64,000 bases of DNA, taken from positions 115,721-179,720 of the forward strand of contig ASZJ01000114.1 in NCBI GenBank assembly GCA_000416275.1, read 5' to 3'. Each line of letters starts with the position of its first letter. The first letter of the stretch is position 1. A program made the position numbers and the translations under genes. This DNA is from Osedax symbiont Rs1. GTDB lineage: Bacteria; Pseudomonadota; Gammaproteobacteria; Pseudomonadales; Balneatricaceae. Below the pieces are notes generated by a model. That model was not told the DNA's origin and ran no database searches. It saw only the letters and a program-made list of their open reading frames with translations. Shown in pieces: positions 16,584 to 28,937 of the stretch.

Positions 16584-17975
16584 TTATTCAGGGTGTATGT
16601 TGGTGATAGTGCTTTCAATCTCTCCGCTATGTAATTTAGTGGTGATGATTTGGCCGATCTCGACTTGTTGGTATTTAGTGATTGTCTGTCGCTCGGTTAT
16701 GGTAATGCTGTAGCCTCTTTCCAGAGTTGATAGAGGGCTTACGCTATGCAGCATGGCGGCGGCTGAGCTTAATTTGTGGCGATAATTCAAGTGTTGATGA
16801 TGGGTGAATTGCACGAGCTGGTCGTGCAGATGTGCAAGCTGGGTATTATTATTGTTGATCATTGTTTGCGGGTTGAGGCTCATTACCTTTTGTCGGTTAA
16901 AGCTCAATTGTTGTTTTGCGGCATTCAGCGTGTCTTTGGTTGGAATCGCTAGTCGGTTTCGTAAGGCGCTCAGCTGCAGCTGCTGTAATTGCAGCTTCTG
17001 TTGCGGAGATTTTAATCTGGCAGCTAGTGCCTGGTGATGCTTGTGGTTGTTGGCAAGAGTGGCGTTGATATTACTGATTAGAGATTTTTGTAACTGGTCG
17101 ATCTTGATTCTTAAGTTGTCTTGGTCTGGGCTGATGATTTCTGCGGCAGCCGAGGGGGTAGGCGCTCGGTAATCGGCGACTAAATCACAGATTGAAAAAT
17201 CGACTTCATGCCCAACCGCGCTAATTACCGGTAGGGTGCAGGCAAAAATACTTCTCGCTAGTTGCTCCTCATTAAATGGCCATAGGTCTTCTAGAGAGCC
17301 TCCGCCTCTAGTGATCAGTACTAAGTCGCAGACCTGTTGTTCCTGTACTGTTTGCAAGGCTTTAACAATGGAAGCTGCCGCTTGGGCGCCTTGAACTTGG
17401 CATGGATAGATAGTCACCGCCAAGCCTGGGAAACGTCTTTTTAAAACACTGAGAACATCGTGAACAGCGGCGCCGGTCGGTGAGGTGATAACCGCTAAAT
17501 GCTTAACCAGTGATGGGATGCTTTTTTTGTAACTAGCGTCAAACACTCCCTCTTTGAGTAGTTTAGCTTTGAGTTGTTCAAAGGCTAGTTGCAATCGACC
17601 TGATCCAGCCTCTTCCATGCTGTTGCAAATCAGTTGATAGTCGCCCCTGCCTTCATAAAGGCTTACTTTTGCTTGAACAATGACCTCGTCACCTTCCTTG
17701 GGCGCGAAGTTGAGGTGTCGGTTGCTGCCTTTGAACATCGCGCAGCGTATTTGTGCCTTAGTGTCTTTTAAGGTGAAGTACCAGTGGCCGGAGCTAGGTT
17801 TGGCTAAATTAGATAGCTCTCCCTGTACTCTTAAGCTTAAAAAGGAGTTTTCTAGCATTGATTTGACTTGTCTATTCAACTGGGTGACAGACATGGCGCT
17901 GGTGTCAGCGGCAGATGCTCTTCCTGAAATAGGGCTTGCGTAAGCCTGTGGGCTAAAACTTTTATATGGATTCAT
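16584..17975 (-). CDS. xseA: Exodeoxyribonuclease VII large subunit
   Basis: XseA with XseB degrades single-stranded DNA bidirectionally. The 463-residue protein has the N-terminal OB-fold (SVTQLNRQVKSMLE, then VQGELSNLAKPSSGHWYFTLKD, residues ~28-72), the catalytic region with ITSPTGAAVHDVL, ITRGGGSLEDLWPFNEE and AVGHEVDFSICDLVADYRAPTPSAAAE (~240-275), and a long helical C-terminus. It is divergent from guaB, as in pseudomonads. The N-terminal ~27 residues are longer than typical; the internal ATG at about residue 28 (MSVTQLN) is an alternative start. Confidence 0.95.
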   Translation of the reverse strand: MNPYKSFSPQAYASPISGRASAADTSAMSVTQLNRQVKSMLENSFLSLRVQGELSNLAKPSSGHWYFTLKDTKAQIRCAMFKGSNRHLNFAPKEGDEVIVQAKVSLYEGRGDYQLICNSMEEAGSGRLQLAFEQLKAKLLKEGVFDASYKKSIPSLVKHLAVITSPTGAAVHDVLSVLKRRFPGLAVTIYPCQVQGAQAAASIVKALQTVQEQQVCDLVLITRGGGSLEDLWPFNEEQLARSIFACTLPVISAVGHEVDFSICDLVADYRAPTPSAAAEIISPDQDNLRIKIDQLQKSLISNINATLANNHKHHQALAARLKSPQQKLQLQQLQLSALRNRLAIPTKDTLNAAKQQLSFNRQKVMSLNPQTMINNNNTQLAHLHDQLVQFTHHQHLNYRHKLSSAAAMLHSVSPLSTLERGYSITITERQTITKYQQVEIGQIITTKLHSGEIESTITNIHPE

Positions 17976-18051
17976 CGGCTTATACTAAACTAAAGCAGTA
18001 GTGCAGGGGAGTTAGAGTCGCTCTGGAAAGCGATTAGAAAATAAGTGGTGA

Positions 18052-19623
<1,572 letters not shown>

Positions 19624-19640
19624 ATTAAGTAATTCGTCAC

Positions 19641-19670
19641 AAGCGGGGTGCGATAAAGCTCTGCTTTTTT
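19641..19670 (+). terminator. Hairpin with T-run between guaB and guaA
   Basis: AAGCGGGGT (19641-19649) can pair with GCTCTGCTT (19658-19666) in a 9-bp stem that includes G-U pairs, followed by TTTT. It could be a partial terminator that lowers guaA relative to guaB. Wobble pairs make this tentative. Confidence 0.4.
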
Positions 19671-19709
19671 ATTTGCTATCGCCAATCAGCGACGATGGAG
19701 TTCCAAATT

Positions 19710-21290
19710 ATGAGCGCAGATATACATTCACAAAGAATTTTGATTTTAGACTTTGGTTCGCAGTACACGCAACTTATTGCCCGAAGAGTCCGTGAAATTG
19801 GGGTTTACTGTGAGATTTATCCCTGGGATTGTCCAGCGGAAGAAATTACAGCCTTTAATGCTAAAGGTTTTATTTTGGCAGGTGGTCCTGAGTCTGTCAC
19901 TAACGGTGAGTCACCAACCGTGGCACAGGTCGTTTTTGATGCCAGTGTGCCGATTTTAGGAATTTGCTACGGCATGCAGGCAATGGCAGCTCAGCTAGGT
20001 GGAAAGGTCGAGGTGTCCTCACACCGTGAATTTGGCTATGCGAAAGTACGCTTGGCAGATAGTAGCAGTAGTTTGCTGGACGGTTTGCAAGATCAGCTGG
20101 CCAATAACGGAGCTTCGCTTTTAGATGTTTGGATGAGTCATGGAGATAAAGTCGTAGAATTACCGGATGGCTTTAGCGTCATCGCATCGACAGACTCGGC
20201 ACCCATTGCGGCAATGTGTGATCCACTGAAAAACTACTATGGGGTGCAATTTCATCCTGAAGTGACTCATACCAAGCAGGGAGGAGCTATCTTAGAGCGT
20301 TTCGTGCTTGATATTTGCCAGGCTAAAGCGCTTTGGACATCGGCGAACATCGTCGCGGATCAAATTGCAAAAGTACGTGCGCAAGTGGGCGATAGAAAAG
20401 TGTTACTGGGCTTGTCTGGTGGGGTTGACTCATCGGTTGTTGCTGCATTATTGCACAAGGCGATTGGCGATCAGCTAACTTGTGTGTTTGTTGATAACGG
20501 CTTGTTGCGTTTAAATGAAGGCGATCAAGTAATGTCGATGTTTGCAGATAACATGGGCGTTAAAGTGATTCGTGCAGATGTCAGCGAGATGTTTTTAAGT
20601 CGTTTGCAGGGTATTAGTGATCCAGAGCAAAAGCGTAAAATCATCGGCAATACTTTTATTGAAGTGTTTGATCAAGAGGCGACCAAGCTTAAAGATGTAA
20701 ACTTCTTGGCACAGGGGACTATCTACCCGGATGTGATTGAATCAGCAGCGGCGAAAACCGGTAAAGCGCATGTCATAAAGTCGCATCATAATGTTGGTGG
20801 TCTGCCTGATGATATGGCGTTTGAGCTAGTGGAGCCGCTGCGCGAGCTGTTTAAAGATGAAGTTCGCAAGCTGGGCGTAGAGTTAGGACTACCTGAAAAA
20901 ATGGTCTATCGTCATCCGTTCCCAGGGCCGGGTTTAGGGGTGCGGATTTTAGGAGAAGTGACTAAAGAGTACGCTGATATTTTGCGTGCTGCGGATGCTA
21001 TCTTCATGGAAGAGCTAAACAGCTCAGGTTGGTACGATAAAACCAGTCAGGCATTTGCTGTGTTCCTGCCAGTTAAATCAGTTGGTGTAGTTGGTGATGC
21101 GCGACGCTATGAATTTGTGATTGCCCTGCGCGCTGTCGAAACGATTGATTTTATGACCGCTCGTTGGGCGCATTTGCCCTATGAATTGTTAGAGACAGTG
21201 TCAGGTCGGATTATCAATGAGATATCTCGAGTTTCTCGAGTGACTTACGATGTGTCAAGTAAGCCGCCAGCCACCATTGAGTGGGAATAA
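19710..21290 (+). CDS. guaA: GMP synthase (glutamine-hydrolysing)
   Basis: GuaA aminates XMP to GMP. The 526-residue protein (E. coli 525) contains the class I glutamine amidotransferase domain first: [20 protein letters not shown], the nucleophile in GICYGMQ (Cys ~86) and FHPEVTHT (His ~181). Then comes the ATP pyrophosphatase domain with the P-loop [11 protein letters not shown] (~230-240) and a C-terminal dimerisation domain ending [11 protein letters not shown] 19710 follows GGAG at nine bases; the ATG at 19695 has no ribosome site. Confidence 0.97.
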   Translation: MSADIHSQRILILDFGSQYTQLIARRVREIGVYCEIYPWDCPAEEITAFNAKGFILAGGPESVTNGESPTVAQVVFDASVPILGICYGMQAMAAQLGGKVEVSSHREFGYAKVRLADSSSSLLDGLQDQLANNGASLLDVWMSHGDKVVELPDGFSVIASTDSAPIAAMCDPLKNYYGVQFHPEVTHTKQGGAILERFVLDICQAKALWTSANIVADQIAKVRAQVGDRKVLLGLSGGVDSSVVAALLHKAIGDQLTCVFVDNGLLRLNEGDQVMSMFADNMGVKVIRADVSEMFLSRLQGISDPEQKRKIIGNTFIEVFDQEATKLKDVNFLAQGTIYPDVIESAAAKTGKAHVIKSHHNVGGLPDDMAFELVEPLRELFKDEVRKLGVELGLPEKMVYRHPFPGPGLGVRILGEVTKEYADILRAADAIFMEELNSSGWYDKTSQAFAVFLPVKSVGVVGDARRYEFVIALRAVETIDFMTARWAHLPYELLETVSGRIINEISRVSRVTYDVSSKPPATIEWE

Positions 21291-21313
21291 TAGCGCGTTA
21301 GTCGGCAGTTTGA

Positions 21314-21829
21314 ATGGCAATTAAATCTTCATCATTGGAAGCCCTGGAATTGAAAACCCCGGAATATTGGATGCAGCAGGCTTTGCTCCTAGCACAGGCG
21401 GCTGCTGAAAATAATGAAGTTCCTGTCGGGGCGGTGGTGGTGTTGAATGGCGAAATTATAGGTCGGGGAAGTAATGGGCCTATACATCGTCATGATCCTA
21501 CTGCACACGCTGAAATACAAGCGCTTCGCGAGGCGGCGAAAAATATCGCCAACTACCGCTTAGTTAATGCGGACCTCTATGTCACTCTTGAGCCGTGTGC
21601 GATGTGCGCCGGTGCTCTCCTGCACAGTCGCATAAAAAACCTCTACTTTGGCGCTCACGAATTAAAATCTGGCGCCGTTGAAAGTCATCTGCAGTTGTTC
21701 AAACAAGATTGTATGAATCATCATGTCAATGTTTTTTCTGGGATTGAGGCGCAGCGCTGTGGTCAGGTTTTGTCTGATTTTTTCCGTCGTCGACGCAAAG
21801 AGAAGAAAGTTAGCCGGCAGCTTAAATAA
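21314..21829 (+). CDS. tadA: tRNA-specific adenosine-34 deaminase
   Basis: TadA converts A34 to inosine in the anticodon of tRNA(Arg) ACG. The 171-residue protein carries the cytidine/deoxycytidylate deaminase zinc site HAE (H65, E67) and PCAMC (C95, C98), with EVPVGAVVV upstream and a basic C-terminus (RRRRKEKK) suited to tRNA binding. It starts 23 bases after guaA. The stop codon is unusual in origin: its T belongs to the target duplication, and its AA are the first two bases of the inserted family 1 element copy C. Removing the insertion restores TAG at the same place, so protein length was unaffected. Confidence 0.96.
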   Translation: MAIKSSSLEALELKTPEYWMQQALLLAQAAAENNEVPVGAVVVLNGEIIGRGSNGPIHRHDPTAHAEIQALREAAKNIANYRLVNADLYVTLEPCAMCAGALLHSRIKNLYFGAHELKSGAVESHLQLFKQDCMNHHVNVFSGIEAQRCGQVLSDFFRRRRKEKKVSRQLK

Positions 21830-22029
21830 GACCTCTACAGCACGTTGCGATCGAAGGTAAAGCAAGGCAAGTACCGGCGAAATAGTGGAGTTAGTATGCC
21901 CTTCACTTTGGGTACAGTGTGTCTTTCTTTATGGGTATTACTGGTGTAAATGAGCTCGTAGAATCGGTGTTTAACGCCGTGTTGCCGAGCGCAGTTATCA
22001 TACCCTCTGGGTAAGTTATGCTGAGCCGC
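21828..22029 (+). mobile_element. Family 1 MITE-like element, copy C (202 bp, longest)
   Basis: Begins AAGACCTCTACAGCACGTTGCG and ends GTTATGCTGAGCCGC, decayed versions of the 16-bp ends. Perfect 5-bp direct repeats TAAAT flank it (21823-21827 and 22030-22034). The centre shares ACCGGCGA, GGGTATTACTGGTGTAAATGAGC, TTAACGCCGT and CCGAGCGCAGTTATCATACCCTCTGGGTAA (split here by eye) with copy E, so these two are full-length forms. It inserted inside the stop codon of tadA. No open frame of note. Confidence 0.87.
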
Positions 22030-22056
22030 TAAATAGTAACTGTTGAAAGGTGTGCA

Positions 22057-23550
22057 TTATAAGGTAGAAGGAGTTTCGTTCACGGGCTGTTCTTGGGTTG
22101 GCTTCTGAGATGTTGGGGTGTTTTTTTCACTGAGCTTTTGCTGCTGGATGTCGATAGATTGCTGAAGTAATTGTTGCTCTTTCTCCCAGGTAAGAATTTT
22201 TAAATACTGTCGGATGTTTTTCACATAATTGACCGGTTCATAGCCGCGAGCGTAGCCGTGTTTTACGGTCGTGTAATACTTAGCTTTAGTCAGCAAAGGT
22301 AGCTGTTTGTTTACCACGGCCCAAGAGTCGGGGTTGAGGCCAGCTCTGGTGGCTAAAATTCTAGCATCTTCTACATGTCCGAATCCGGTGTTATATCCCG
22401 CCAGTGCTAAAAAAGTACGATCTGGCTCTTGAATCCTTGAGGGTATTTTTTCTTTGACGTTTCGCAAGTATTCAGCACCACCAAAAATACTTTGAATTGG
22501 ATCTGTTCTGTCAGTCACCTTTACTTCTTTGGCGGCAGCTTTGGTGAGCATCATAATGCCTTTTACCCCGGTAGGGGAAACTGCTTTTGGGTTCCAGTGT
22601 GACTCCTGGTAGGCAATAGCGGCTAGTAGCAACCAGTCAGTGTTGTATTTTTTAGCTGCTGCTCTGAAGTGTTGTTCCAAAGCGGGGAGGCGAATGTTGA
22701 AATCATTTTTAAAGGTGACCGTGTCAAAATAATTTAAAGGATTACTACTTTGATAATATTTTTTGTTGAGCGTTTTGACCAGTGTTTTGGTTGATTCTAA
22801 ACTGAGGAATGTATTGACTGCTCTCTGTAGCGAGTGGTCTTTTTTGTCGACGATTAGCCAGTGGGTTTTTTGTGGGTTTTGAAGTTTGAAGCCTATCTTC
22901 AAGCCGGGAAAGAAGGGGCCTATGGCTTGAAAATCCAGTAGGCTAATAATCGCGATATCTGCTTCTTTATTGAATACTCGCTCAAGTATTTCGTAGGTAG
23001 TAATATGTTTGATGCTCTCCCAACTTAGTGTTGGGTGCAGAAAATGCTGTCTGCTGATTTGTGATTCTTGAGCTGAGCCGGTGGCTAAGAGTATGCGACG
23101 GCCAACAATGTTTTTTAGTCCTCTCGGGTACTTTATGCCGCGGGTTTCCCGGTAGATGACGACAGATTGGTTGCTGGTGTAGCTGATTGTTGTAAGAATC
23201 GAAGCTGTGTTTGGGGTTGTTTCTGATCGCCCGGGGATGCTTATGTGGCTGTCTCTGGAAATAAGATCTTTAGTCAATTGTGCAGGGTCAATTCGCACGG
23301 TTAGTTTTAGCCGTACATTTAAATGTTCGGCGAAGGCGGTGGCGAGATCGTATTCAAATCCAGAGGGTAAATTTTTATCTAAAAAGTAGGTGTCAGCAGA
23401 GTTTATAGTGCTTATTCGCAGCTCATTATTTTTAAGAATAGAAGCTAGCTGAGTGCTTTTTTGACTGTTTAAATGTAAGCCAAGAAAAATCATCAGGCAA
23501 AGGCTGAAGAAAAAAGCTAAAAAGTAAAATGAACAGGTTTTTCGACTCAT
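22057..23550 (-). CDS. mltF: Membrane-bound lytic murein transglycosylase F
   Basis: MltF cleaves peptidoglycan glycan strands to anhydromuramic ends at the inner face of the outer membrane. The 497-residue protein has an N-terminal hydrophobic export segment (residues ~8-27), a periplasmic binding-protein-like domain of the SBP_bac_3 type (~40-275, with FEYDLATAFAEHLNV), and a C-terminal lysozyme-like SLT domain with the catalytic Glu in YQESHWNPKAVSPTGVKGIMML (~318) and AGYNTGFGHVEDAR. A Gln/Thr/Pro-rich tail follows. It is divergent from purL, the order seen in many gammaproteobacteria. Confidence 0.94.
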   Translation of the reverse strand: MSRKTCSFYFLAFFFSLCLMIFLGLHLNSQKSTQLASILKNNELRISTINSADTYFLDKNLPSGFEYDLATAFAEHLNVRLKLTVRIDPAQLTKDLISRDSHISIPGRSETTPNTASILTTISYTSNQSVVIYRETRGIKYPRGLKNIVGRRILLATGSAQESQISRQHFLHPTLSWESIKHITTYEILERVFNKEADIAIISLLDFQAIGPFFPGLKIGFKLQNPQKTHWLIVDKKDHSLQRAVNTFLSLESTKTLVKTLNKKYYQSSNPLNYFDTVTFKNDFNIRLPALEQHFRAAAKKYNTDWLLLAAIAYQESHWNPKAVSPTGVKGIMMLTKAAAKEVKVTDRTDPIQSIFGGAEYLRNVKEKIPSRIQEPDRTFLALAGYNTGFGHVEDARILATRAGLNPDSWAVVNKQLPLLTKAKYYTTVKHGYARGYEPVNYVKNIRQYLKILTWEKEQQLLQQSIDIQQQKLSEKNTPTSQKPTQEQPVNETPSTL

Positions 23551-23643
23551 ATTGAAGTTTTACTAGTACTCTAATGGTTGTGTCTAAGGTAAAATACCGA
23601 GCAAATTCTGCCGTGTCTTTTTCCCATGAGGATCGATCAAAAA

Positions 23644-26600
23644 ATGTTTATTTTGCGTGGTGCCCCCGCTCTTTCAAAGTTCCGTAAACTGAAATTATTG
23701 ACCACTTTACAGCAAGCAGTGCCTGCGGTGAGTGGTGTTTACGCCGAGTACATCCACTTACTAGAGCTGCAGGGTTCACTTAGCGAATCCGAGCATTCCC
23801 AGCTTGAAACTATTCTACAATATGGACCGTCAGTTGCCCGAGAAGAGCTGGTGGGGCAACTATTATTTGTTACTCCAAGAGTGGGCACCATTTCTCCCTG
23901 GTCCAGTAAAGCTACTGATATTGCCATTAACTGTGGTTTATCGCAAGTTAAACGCCTTGAGCGAGGAACTGCATTTTACGTGGCAGCAAATCGCGAGTTA
24001 ACAGTGGATGAGCAAAAGCAGCTAGAGTTATTAGTGCACGATCGCATGGTAGAGCAGGTGTTTCCAAGTATTGAGCTAGCGCAGCGCTTGTTTGATCAAG
24101 CTGAGCCGGAGCCGATGCAGCAAGTAGATATTATTGGCTTGGGCAAGCAGGCATTAGTCGCCGCCAATGCTGAGTTGGGGCTAGCGCTAGCAGATGATGA
24201 AATTGATTACCTAGTTGATGCTTTTAGTAAGTTAGCGCGTAATCCTTCCGATGTTGAGCTAATGATGTTTGCTCAAGCTAATTCTGAGCACTGTCGGCAC
24301 AAAATTTTCAATGCCTCTTGGGATATTGATGGCGAGGCGCAAGAAAAATCGCTATTTGCAATGATTCGCAATACGAATGAGCTGGGGGGAGAAAATGTAC
24401 TGTCAGCTTATAAAGATAATGCGGCAGTGATTGTCGGCAGTGTTGCGCCACGTTTCTATCCTATACAGACCGGGCTTCCCACTGCGCATCAATACGCATA
24501 CAGCGAAGAGTCAATTGAAATTCTGATTAAAGTAGAGACGCATAATCACCCGACAGCTATCGCTCCTTTTTCGGGGGCGGCCACCGGTTCTGGGGGTGAA
24601 ATTCGAGATGAAGGTGCGACCGGTCGAGGCGGAAAGCCTAAAGCGGGCCTGTCGGGTTTTACCGTATCAGATCTTAAAATTCCAGGATTTATTCAGCCTT
24701 GGGAGTCTCAGTACGGGAAGCCGAGTCGAATAGTGTCCGCATTAGATATTATGATTGAGGGGCCAGTCGGCGGAGCGGCTTTTAACAATGAATTTGGGCG
24801 ACCTAACTTATGTGGTTACTTTAGAACCTTTGAGCAGGAAGTGAATGGTGCCGCGGGCCTTGAAATGCGAGGTTACCACAAGCCGATTATGATTGCAGGG
24901 GGGATGGGGAACATCAAATCTGAGCATGTCGAGAAAGGTGAAATTGAAGTGGGGGCTAAGCTGATTTGTCTCGGCGGTCCCTCAATGTTGATTGGTTTGG
25001 GCGGCAGCGCTGCATCATCAATGGCCTCGGGAAGCTCTGCTGAAAGTTTAGATTTTGCCTCAGTGCAGCGCGGCAATCCAGAAATGGAGCGGCGCTGCCA
25101 AGAAGTTATTGATCGGTGTTGGCAGCTCGGTGACAACAACCCCATTGCCTTTATTCATGATGTTGGTGCGGGAGGGCTGTCTAATGCTTTTCCAGAGTTA
25201 GTTAAAGATGGTGGTCGCGGTGCTGATTTTGAGCTGCGAGAAGTGCACAATGATGAGCCGGGCATGTCGCCATTGGGAATTTGGAGTAACGAATCTCAAG
25301 AGCGCTATGTGCTGGCGGTCTCTCCAGAAAATCTAGCGTTATTTGCACAGTTGTGTGATCGAGAGCGCTGCCCTTTTTCGATTGTCGGTGAAGCCACTAA
25401 AGATCACTATCTAACCTTGGGTGATAAGCACTTCAAGAACAAGCCGGTGGATATGCCGATGGATGTGCTGTTTGGTAAACCACCAAAAATGCATCGCAGT
25501 GTCGAGCGGGTTGAGTATCAAGTAGCAGCGTTTGAGTCGGTAGATATAGAGCTGGCAGATGCGGTCAATAGAGTGTTGAGTTTGCCAGCGGTCGCCTCTA
25601 AAGCATTTTTAATTACCATTGGTGATCGCACCATTACCGGCCAAGTTGCCAGAGATCAAATGGTTGGCCCCTGGCAAGTGCCAGTTGCGGATTGTGCGGT
25701 GACTACGGCGTCATACCAGGGTTATCGAGGCGAGGCGATGGCGATGGGCGAGAGGACTCCGCTAGCGCTGGTAAATGCAGCTGCCTCTGGACGCATCGCC
25801 ATTGGCGAAACTATTACTAATATGGCCGCCGCGGCGATTGAAAATATCAGCGATATCAAGCTTTCAGCGAACTGGATGGTCGCCGCTGGGCACCCCGGTG
25901 AAGATGAAAAACTCTACGATACCGTCAAGGCGGTTGGTATGGAGTTGTGTCCAGCGCTGGGTCTGACAATTCCAGTGGGTAAAGACTCAATGTCAATGCG
26001 TACGCAGTGGCAAGATGAGGGAGAGCAAAAAAGTGTCACATCTCCAATGTCGGTGGTTATATCTGGTTTTGCGCCAGTCACTGATGTGCGCCGCTCACTT
26101 ACGCCGCAATTACGCGATGATTTAGGTGCTACAGACCTGATACTTATCGATTTGGGTGAGGGCAAGAATCGCCTTGGACTCTCTGCGCTCGCCCAGGTTT
26201 ATAACGCAGTGGGCGAGGACGTTCCCGATGTGGATAATCCCGCCCTGTTAAAAACTTACTTTGCGGCAATTCAAGAATTAAATAAACAGGGCATGATTAT
26301 TGCCTATCACGATAGGTCCGATGGCGGCTTGTTGACCACGGTTGCTGAAATGAGTTTTGCCGGGCACGTCGGTCTAGATATTAATTTGGACCTGCTGGCT
26401 GAATCTAGCGAAGGCTGCTTGGCTGCGTTGTTCAATGAAGAGCTAGGTGGTGTTATTCAAGTAAAGAAAGAAGACACTATCGAAGTGCTTACCGAATTAA
26501 ATGCGGCGGGGCTCGGCGATATTAGCTGTGTGATAGGTTCGCTGAATTGGGACGATGAAATACGAATACACTTTGATGAAGATGAAATATTCAGTGAAAA

Positions 26601-27558
26601 AAGAGTGCTGTTACAAAAGACTTGGTCGGCAACCTCTTATCAGCTGCAGAAGCTTCGCGATAACCCTGAGTGTGCCGAGCAAGAATTTAGTTTGATCGAT
26701 AATGCACAAGACCCTGGGCTCAATGTATCTTTAAGCTTTGATATTAATCAGGACATAGCAGCACCTTATATAGCAACTGGTGTCAGGCCTAAGGTTGCAG
26801 TATTGAGAGAGCAGGGAGTGAATGGGCAAATTGAAATGGCCGCTGCGTTCGACCGTGCAGGTTTTGATAGTGTCGATGTGCACATGAGTGACATATTGGC
26901 TGGTCGGGTTTCATTAACAGATTTTAAAGCGCTGGTCGCCTGTGGTGGTTTCTCCTATGGAGATGTACTAGGTGCCGGTGAGGGTTGGGCTAAATCAATT
27001 TTATTCAACAATGTCGCCAGGGATCAGTTCGCCGCTTATTTTGAGCGAACTGACACATTGGCGTTAGGTGTATGTAATGGCTGTCAAATGATCTCTAATT
27101 TGCAGCAGATAGTGCCGGGCTCTGAGCATTGGCCGGCCTTTGTTAGAAATAAATCTGAGCAGTTTGAAGGACGGGTAGCGTTAGCGCAAGTGCAGGAGTC
27201 GGCGTCGGTCTTTTTGCAGGGTATGCAGGGATCAATAATGCCGATTGCGATAGCTCATGGTGAAGGATACGCCGAATTTGCCGAGCGGGACAAATCGCTA
27301 GCGGCCGGCAGCTCCGGCAAAGTCGCATTAAGGTATGTCGATAATTTTGGGCAGCAAACTGAGCACTATCCGCAAAATCCAAACGGCTCCCCTTTTGGAG
27401 TGGCGGGTATGACCTCTGTCGATGGTAGGGTGACGATAATGATGCCTCATCCAGAGCGAGTATTCAGAGCGGTACAAAATTCTTGGGCTCCCGATGAGTG
27501 GCAGGAAGACGGTGCTTGGATGCGTCTGTTCAGAAATGCTAGGGTTTGGTTGAGCTAG
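23644..27558 (+). CDS. purL: Phosphoribosylformylglycinamidine synthase
   Basis: PurL is the large single-chain enzyme of the fourth step of purine synthesis, making FGAM from FGAR, glutamine and ATP. At 1304 residues it matches the gammaproteobacterial form (~1295). Visible are the N-terminal PurS-like domain, the synthetase with [18 protein letters not shown] (~205-222), [32 protein letters not shown] (the ATP-binding signature), and the C-terminal glutaminase with GVCNGCQM (Cys ~1143) and the triad segment [13 protein letters not shown] 23644 was chosen because [10 protein letters not shown] is the conserved opening and AGGA precedes it. Confidence 0.97.
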   Translation: MFILRGAPALSKFRKLKLLTTLQQAVPAVSGVYAEYIHLLELQGSLSESEHSQLETILQYGPSVAREELVGQLLFVTPRVGTISPWSSKATDIAINCGLSQVKRLERGTAFYVAANRELTVDEQKQLELLVHDRMVEQVFPSIELAQRLFDQAEPEPMQQVDIIGLGKQALVAANAELGLALADDEIDYLVDAFSKLARNPSDVELMMFAQANSEHCRHKIFNASWDIDGEAQEKSLFAMIRNTNELGGENVLSAYKDNAAVIVGSVAPRFYPIQTGLPTAHQYAYSEESIEILIKVETHNHPTAIAPFSGAATGSGGEIRDEGATGRGGKPKAGLSGFTVSDLKIPGFIQPWESQYGKPSRIVSALDIMIEGPVGGAAFNNEFGRPNLCGYFRTFEQEVNGAAGLEMRGYHKPIMIAGGMGNIKSEHVEKGEIEVGAKLICLGGPSMLIGLGGSAASSMASGSSAESLDFASVQRGNPEMERRCQEVIDRCWQLGDNNPIAFIHDVGAGGLSNAFPELVKDGGRGADFELREVHNDEPGMSPLGIWSNESQERYVLAVSPENLALFAQLCDRERCPFSIVGEATKDHYLTLGDKHFKNKPVDMPMDVLFGKPPKMHRSVERVEYQVAAFESVDIELADAVNRVLSLPAVASKAFLITIGDRTITGQVARDQMVGPWQVPVADCAVTTASYQGYRGEAMAMGERTPLALVNAAASGRIAIGETITNMAAAAIENISDIKLSANWMVAAGHPGEDEKLYDTVKAVGMELCPALGLTIPVGKDSMSMRTQWQDEGEQKSVTSPMSVVISGFAPVTDVRRSLTPQLRDDLGATDLILIDLGEGKNRLGLSALAQVYNAVGEDVPDVDNPALLKTYFAAIQELNKQGMIIAYHDRSDGGLLTTVAEMSFAGHVGLDINLDLLAESSEGCLAALFNEELGGVIQVKKEDTIEVLTELNAAGLGDISCVIGSLNWDDEIRIHFDEDEIFSEKRVLLQKTWSATSYQLQKLRDNPECAEQEFSLIDNAQDPGLNVSLSFDINQDIAAPYIATGVRPKVAVLREQGVNGQIEMAAAFDRAGFDSVDVHMSDILAGRVSLTDFKALVACGGFSYGDVLGAGEGWAKSILFNNVARDQFAAYFERTDTLALGVCNGCQMISNLQQIVPGSEHWPAFVRNKSEQFEGRVALAQVQESASVFLQGMQGSIMPIAIAHGEGYAEFAERDKSLAAGSSGKVALRYVDNFGQQTEHYPQNPNGSPFGVAGMTSVDGRVTIMMPHPERVFRAVQNSWAPDEWQEDGAWMRLFRNARVWLS

Positions 27559-27583
27559 CGCTAAGATATGGAAATTTGAACTT

Positions 27584-27610
27584 AAAAAGCCAGCGTGAAG
27601 CTGGCTTTTT
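27584..27610 (+). terminator. Intrinsic terminator of purL
   Basis: GCCAGC (27589-27594), 5-base loop, GCTGGC (27600-27605), with A-run before and TTTTT after, so it works on both strands in principle. It lies 26 bases after the purL stop. Confidence 0.9.
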
Positions 27611-27828
27611 ATTGCCTAAGATTGCTTGAGTGGGAAATGATAGATTCCCTTGGGGTTAGCTCTTTGGTCAGAAAACTTGATCAAAGCTCATCATTATCGG
27701 GGTTCTCTTTCGTGGATATAGGGGGGGTAGTTGATCGCAGGGAAGATGCGTGGCTTGTTGAGAGGTATGTTCTTAAATAGGCAAGTGGCTGTCGGTGAGT
27801 TCTGTAAAACGAAGGAGTGGCGCTTAGA

Positions 27829-27863
27829 CAAAAAAAATCCCCGCAGCTAGCGAGGATTTTTAT
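27829..27863 (-). terminator. Intrinsic terminator of the OmpA-like gene
   Basis: AATCCCCGC (27836-27844) and GCGAGGATT (27850-27858) pair with one wobble around a 5-base loop; a run of A before it gives the T-run on the minus strand. It lies about 40 bases after the OmpA-like stop. Confidence 0.85.
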
Positions 27864-27904
27864 TATAAGCTGAATTAATTAAAGTTCAGCGTAGTTAACG
27901 GCAA

Positions 27905-28456
27905 TTATCCGCCGATTTGTACGTCAACGCGACGATCAGCGCGCAAGCAGCTGATTAGTTCAGCACCACGGCCAGAACACTGTGCTTGAGGTGCAGACTC
28001 ACCTTGGTAATCAACTGAGATAGAAGAGGGCTTAACACCAGCTTGTGTCAGTGCATTTGCTACGTTAACAGCACGCTTTTGTGAAAGAGCCATGTTGTAA
28101 GCATTGTTACCGATTGGGTCAGCGTGACCGATTAGGCTAACATTACCAGCTTTAGATAAACCGTTGATGTATTCAGCGATTTGAGCAACGTTACCAACTG
28201 TAGCGCTGTCAAAATCAAAGAAAACTGCGAATTTTTTAGCAGCTGAAATTACAGCAGCAGTAGGAGCAGGGCTTCCGTCGCAAGCAGCTTGATCTGCATC
28301 AGACCAAGAAGAGTGCTTAAGGCAAGCGCCAGTGCTGGTGCGCCAAATTGCTCCGTTTGAGTTAGTTACGTAACCGTGGTTTTCTTGGTGCGCCATCGCA
28401 GATGCAGATAGAGTCACCGCTAGCGCCATGCTGGCAGTAATAGCGAACTTTTTCAT
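27905..28456 (-). CDS. OmpA family protein
   Basis: A 183-residue secreted protein. Residues 1-22 are a Sec signal peptide ending ASAMA. A short region follows (WRTSTGACLKH near residues 38-48, seen in several gammaproteobacterial OmpA-like proteins), then a C-terminal OmpA domain (~74-183) with FFDFDSATV, LIGHADPIGNNAYNMALSQKRA and RADRRVDVQI, the peptidoglycan-binding pattern. It has no beta-barrel and no lipobox cysteine, so it is probably a soluble periplasmic or peptidoglycan-associated protein. Monocistronic, with its own terminator. No more specific role can be given. Confidence 0.85.
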   Translation of the reverse strand: MKKFAITASMALAVTLSASAMAHQENHGYVTNSNGAIWRTSTGACLKHSSWSDADQAACDGSPAPTAAVISAAKKFAVFFDFDSATVGNVAQIAEYINGLSKAGNVSLIGHADPIGNNAYNMALSQKRAVNVANALTQAGVKPSSISVDYQGESAPQAQCSGRGAELISCLRADRRVDVQIGG

Positions 28457-28627
28457 TTTAAACTTCCTTTATAGTGTGAATATAACTACTAACATCACTT
28501 GCACACCACCGTGACTCAAAGTGCCATTTAAAAAATTGGCATGCGCATGTTTAGCTATTCTACTGGTTGTTCCCGTTATTTGGAACCCTAAATCTTAGCA
28601 GTACCAAGTAGTCTAGCAATAAATTCG

Positions 28628-28927
28628 CTAAGGGAGTACTTTTTTGAAGGGTTTTACGGTAACTTTTTCATAAACACCTTGTTTTGTGTACGGATCTTCG
28701 CTTGCCCACAGCTCTGCATCGGCTAGAGAATTGAACTCTGCGACGATCAGGCTGCCGGAAAATCCTGCCTGCGCAGGGTCTTCGCTATCGATAGCGGGAT
28801 GTGGGCCAGCGAGTATTAGACGTCCCTGTTCTTTTAAAGTAGTTAAACGGGCGAGGTGTGCGGGCCTAGCGTTTAATCTTAAGGTTAAAGAATTTGCTTT
28901 GTCTTCGGCGATAAATGCATACAACAT
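28628..28927 (-). CDS. yciI: YciI family protein
   Basis: From ATG 28927 this is a 99-residue protein of the YciI family (ferredoxin-like dimeric fold), beginning [10 protein letters not shown] and carrying RPAHLARL with the conserved His, [11 protein letters not shown], and [29 protein letters not shown]. Size and motif order fit E. coli YciI (98 residues). The biochemical role of the family is unsettled; some relatives are dehalogenase-like. It lies 10 bases downstream of yciB, the usual pair. Confidence 0.92.
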   Translation of the reverse strand: MLYAFIAEDKANSLTLRLNARPAHLARLTTLKEQGRLILAGPHPAIDSEDPAQAGFSGSLIVAEFNSLADAELWASEDPYTKQGVYEKVTVKPFKKVLP

Positions 28928-28937
28928 GAGTAAAGTC

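Larger units (their letters stand above)
27559..27904. other. purL/ompA-like intergenic region
   Basis: About 345 bases between convergent genes with a terminator at each side. The frame at 27595-27780 starts inside the purL terminator and has no ribosome site or family resemblance, so I do not call a gene. Confidence 0.5.

Noticed and set aside
27595..27780. 61-codon plus-strand frame after purL
   Set aside because: Its first codons lie inside the purL terminator and it has no Shine-Dalgarno sequence.
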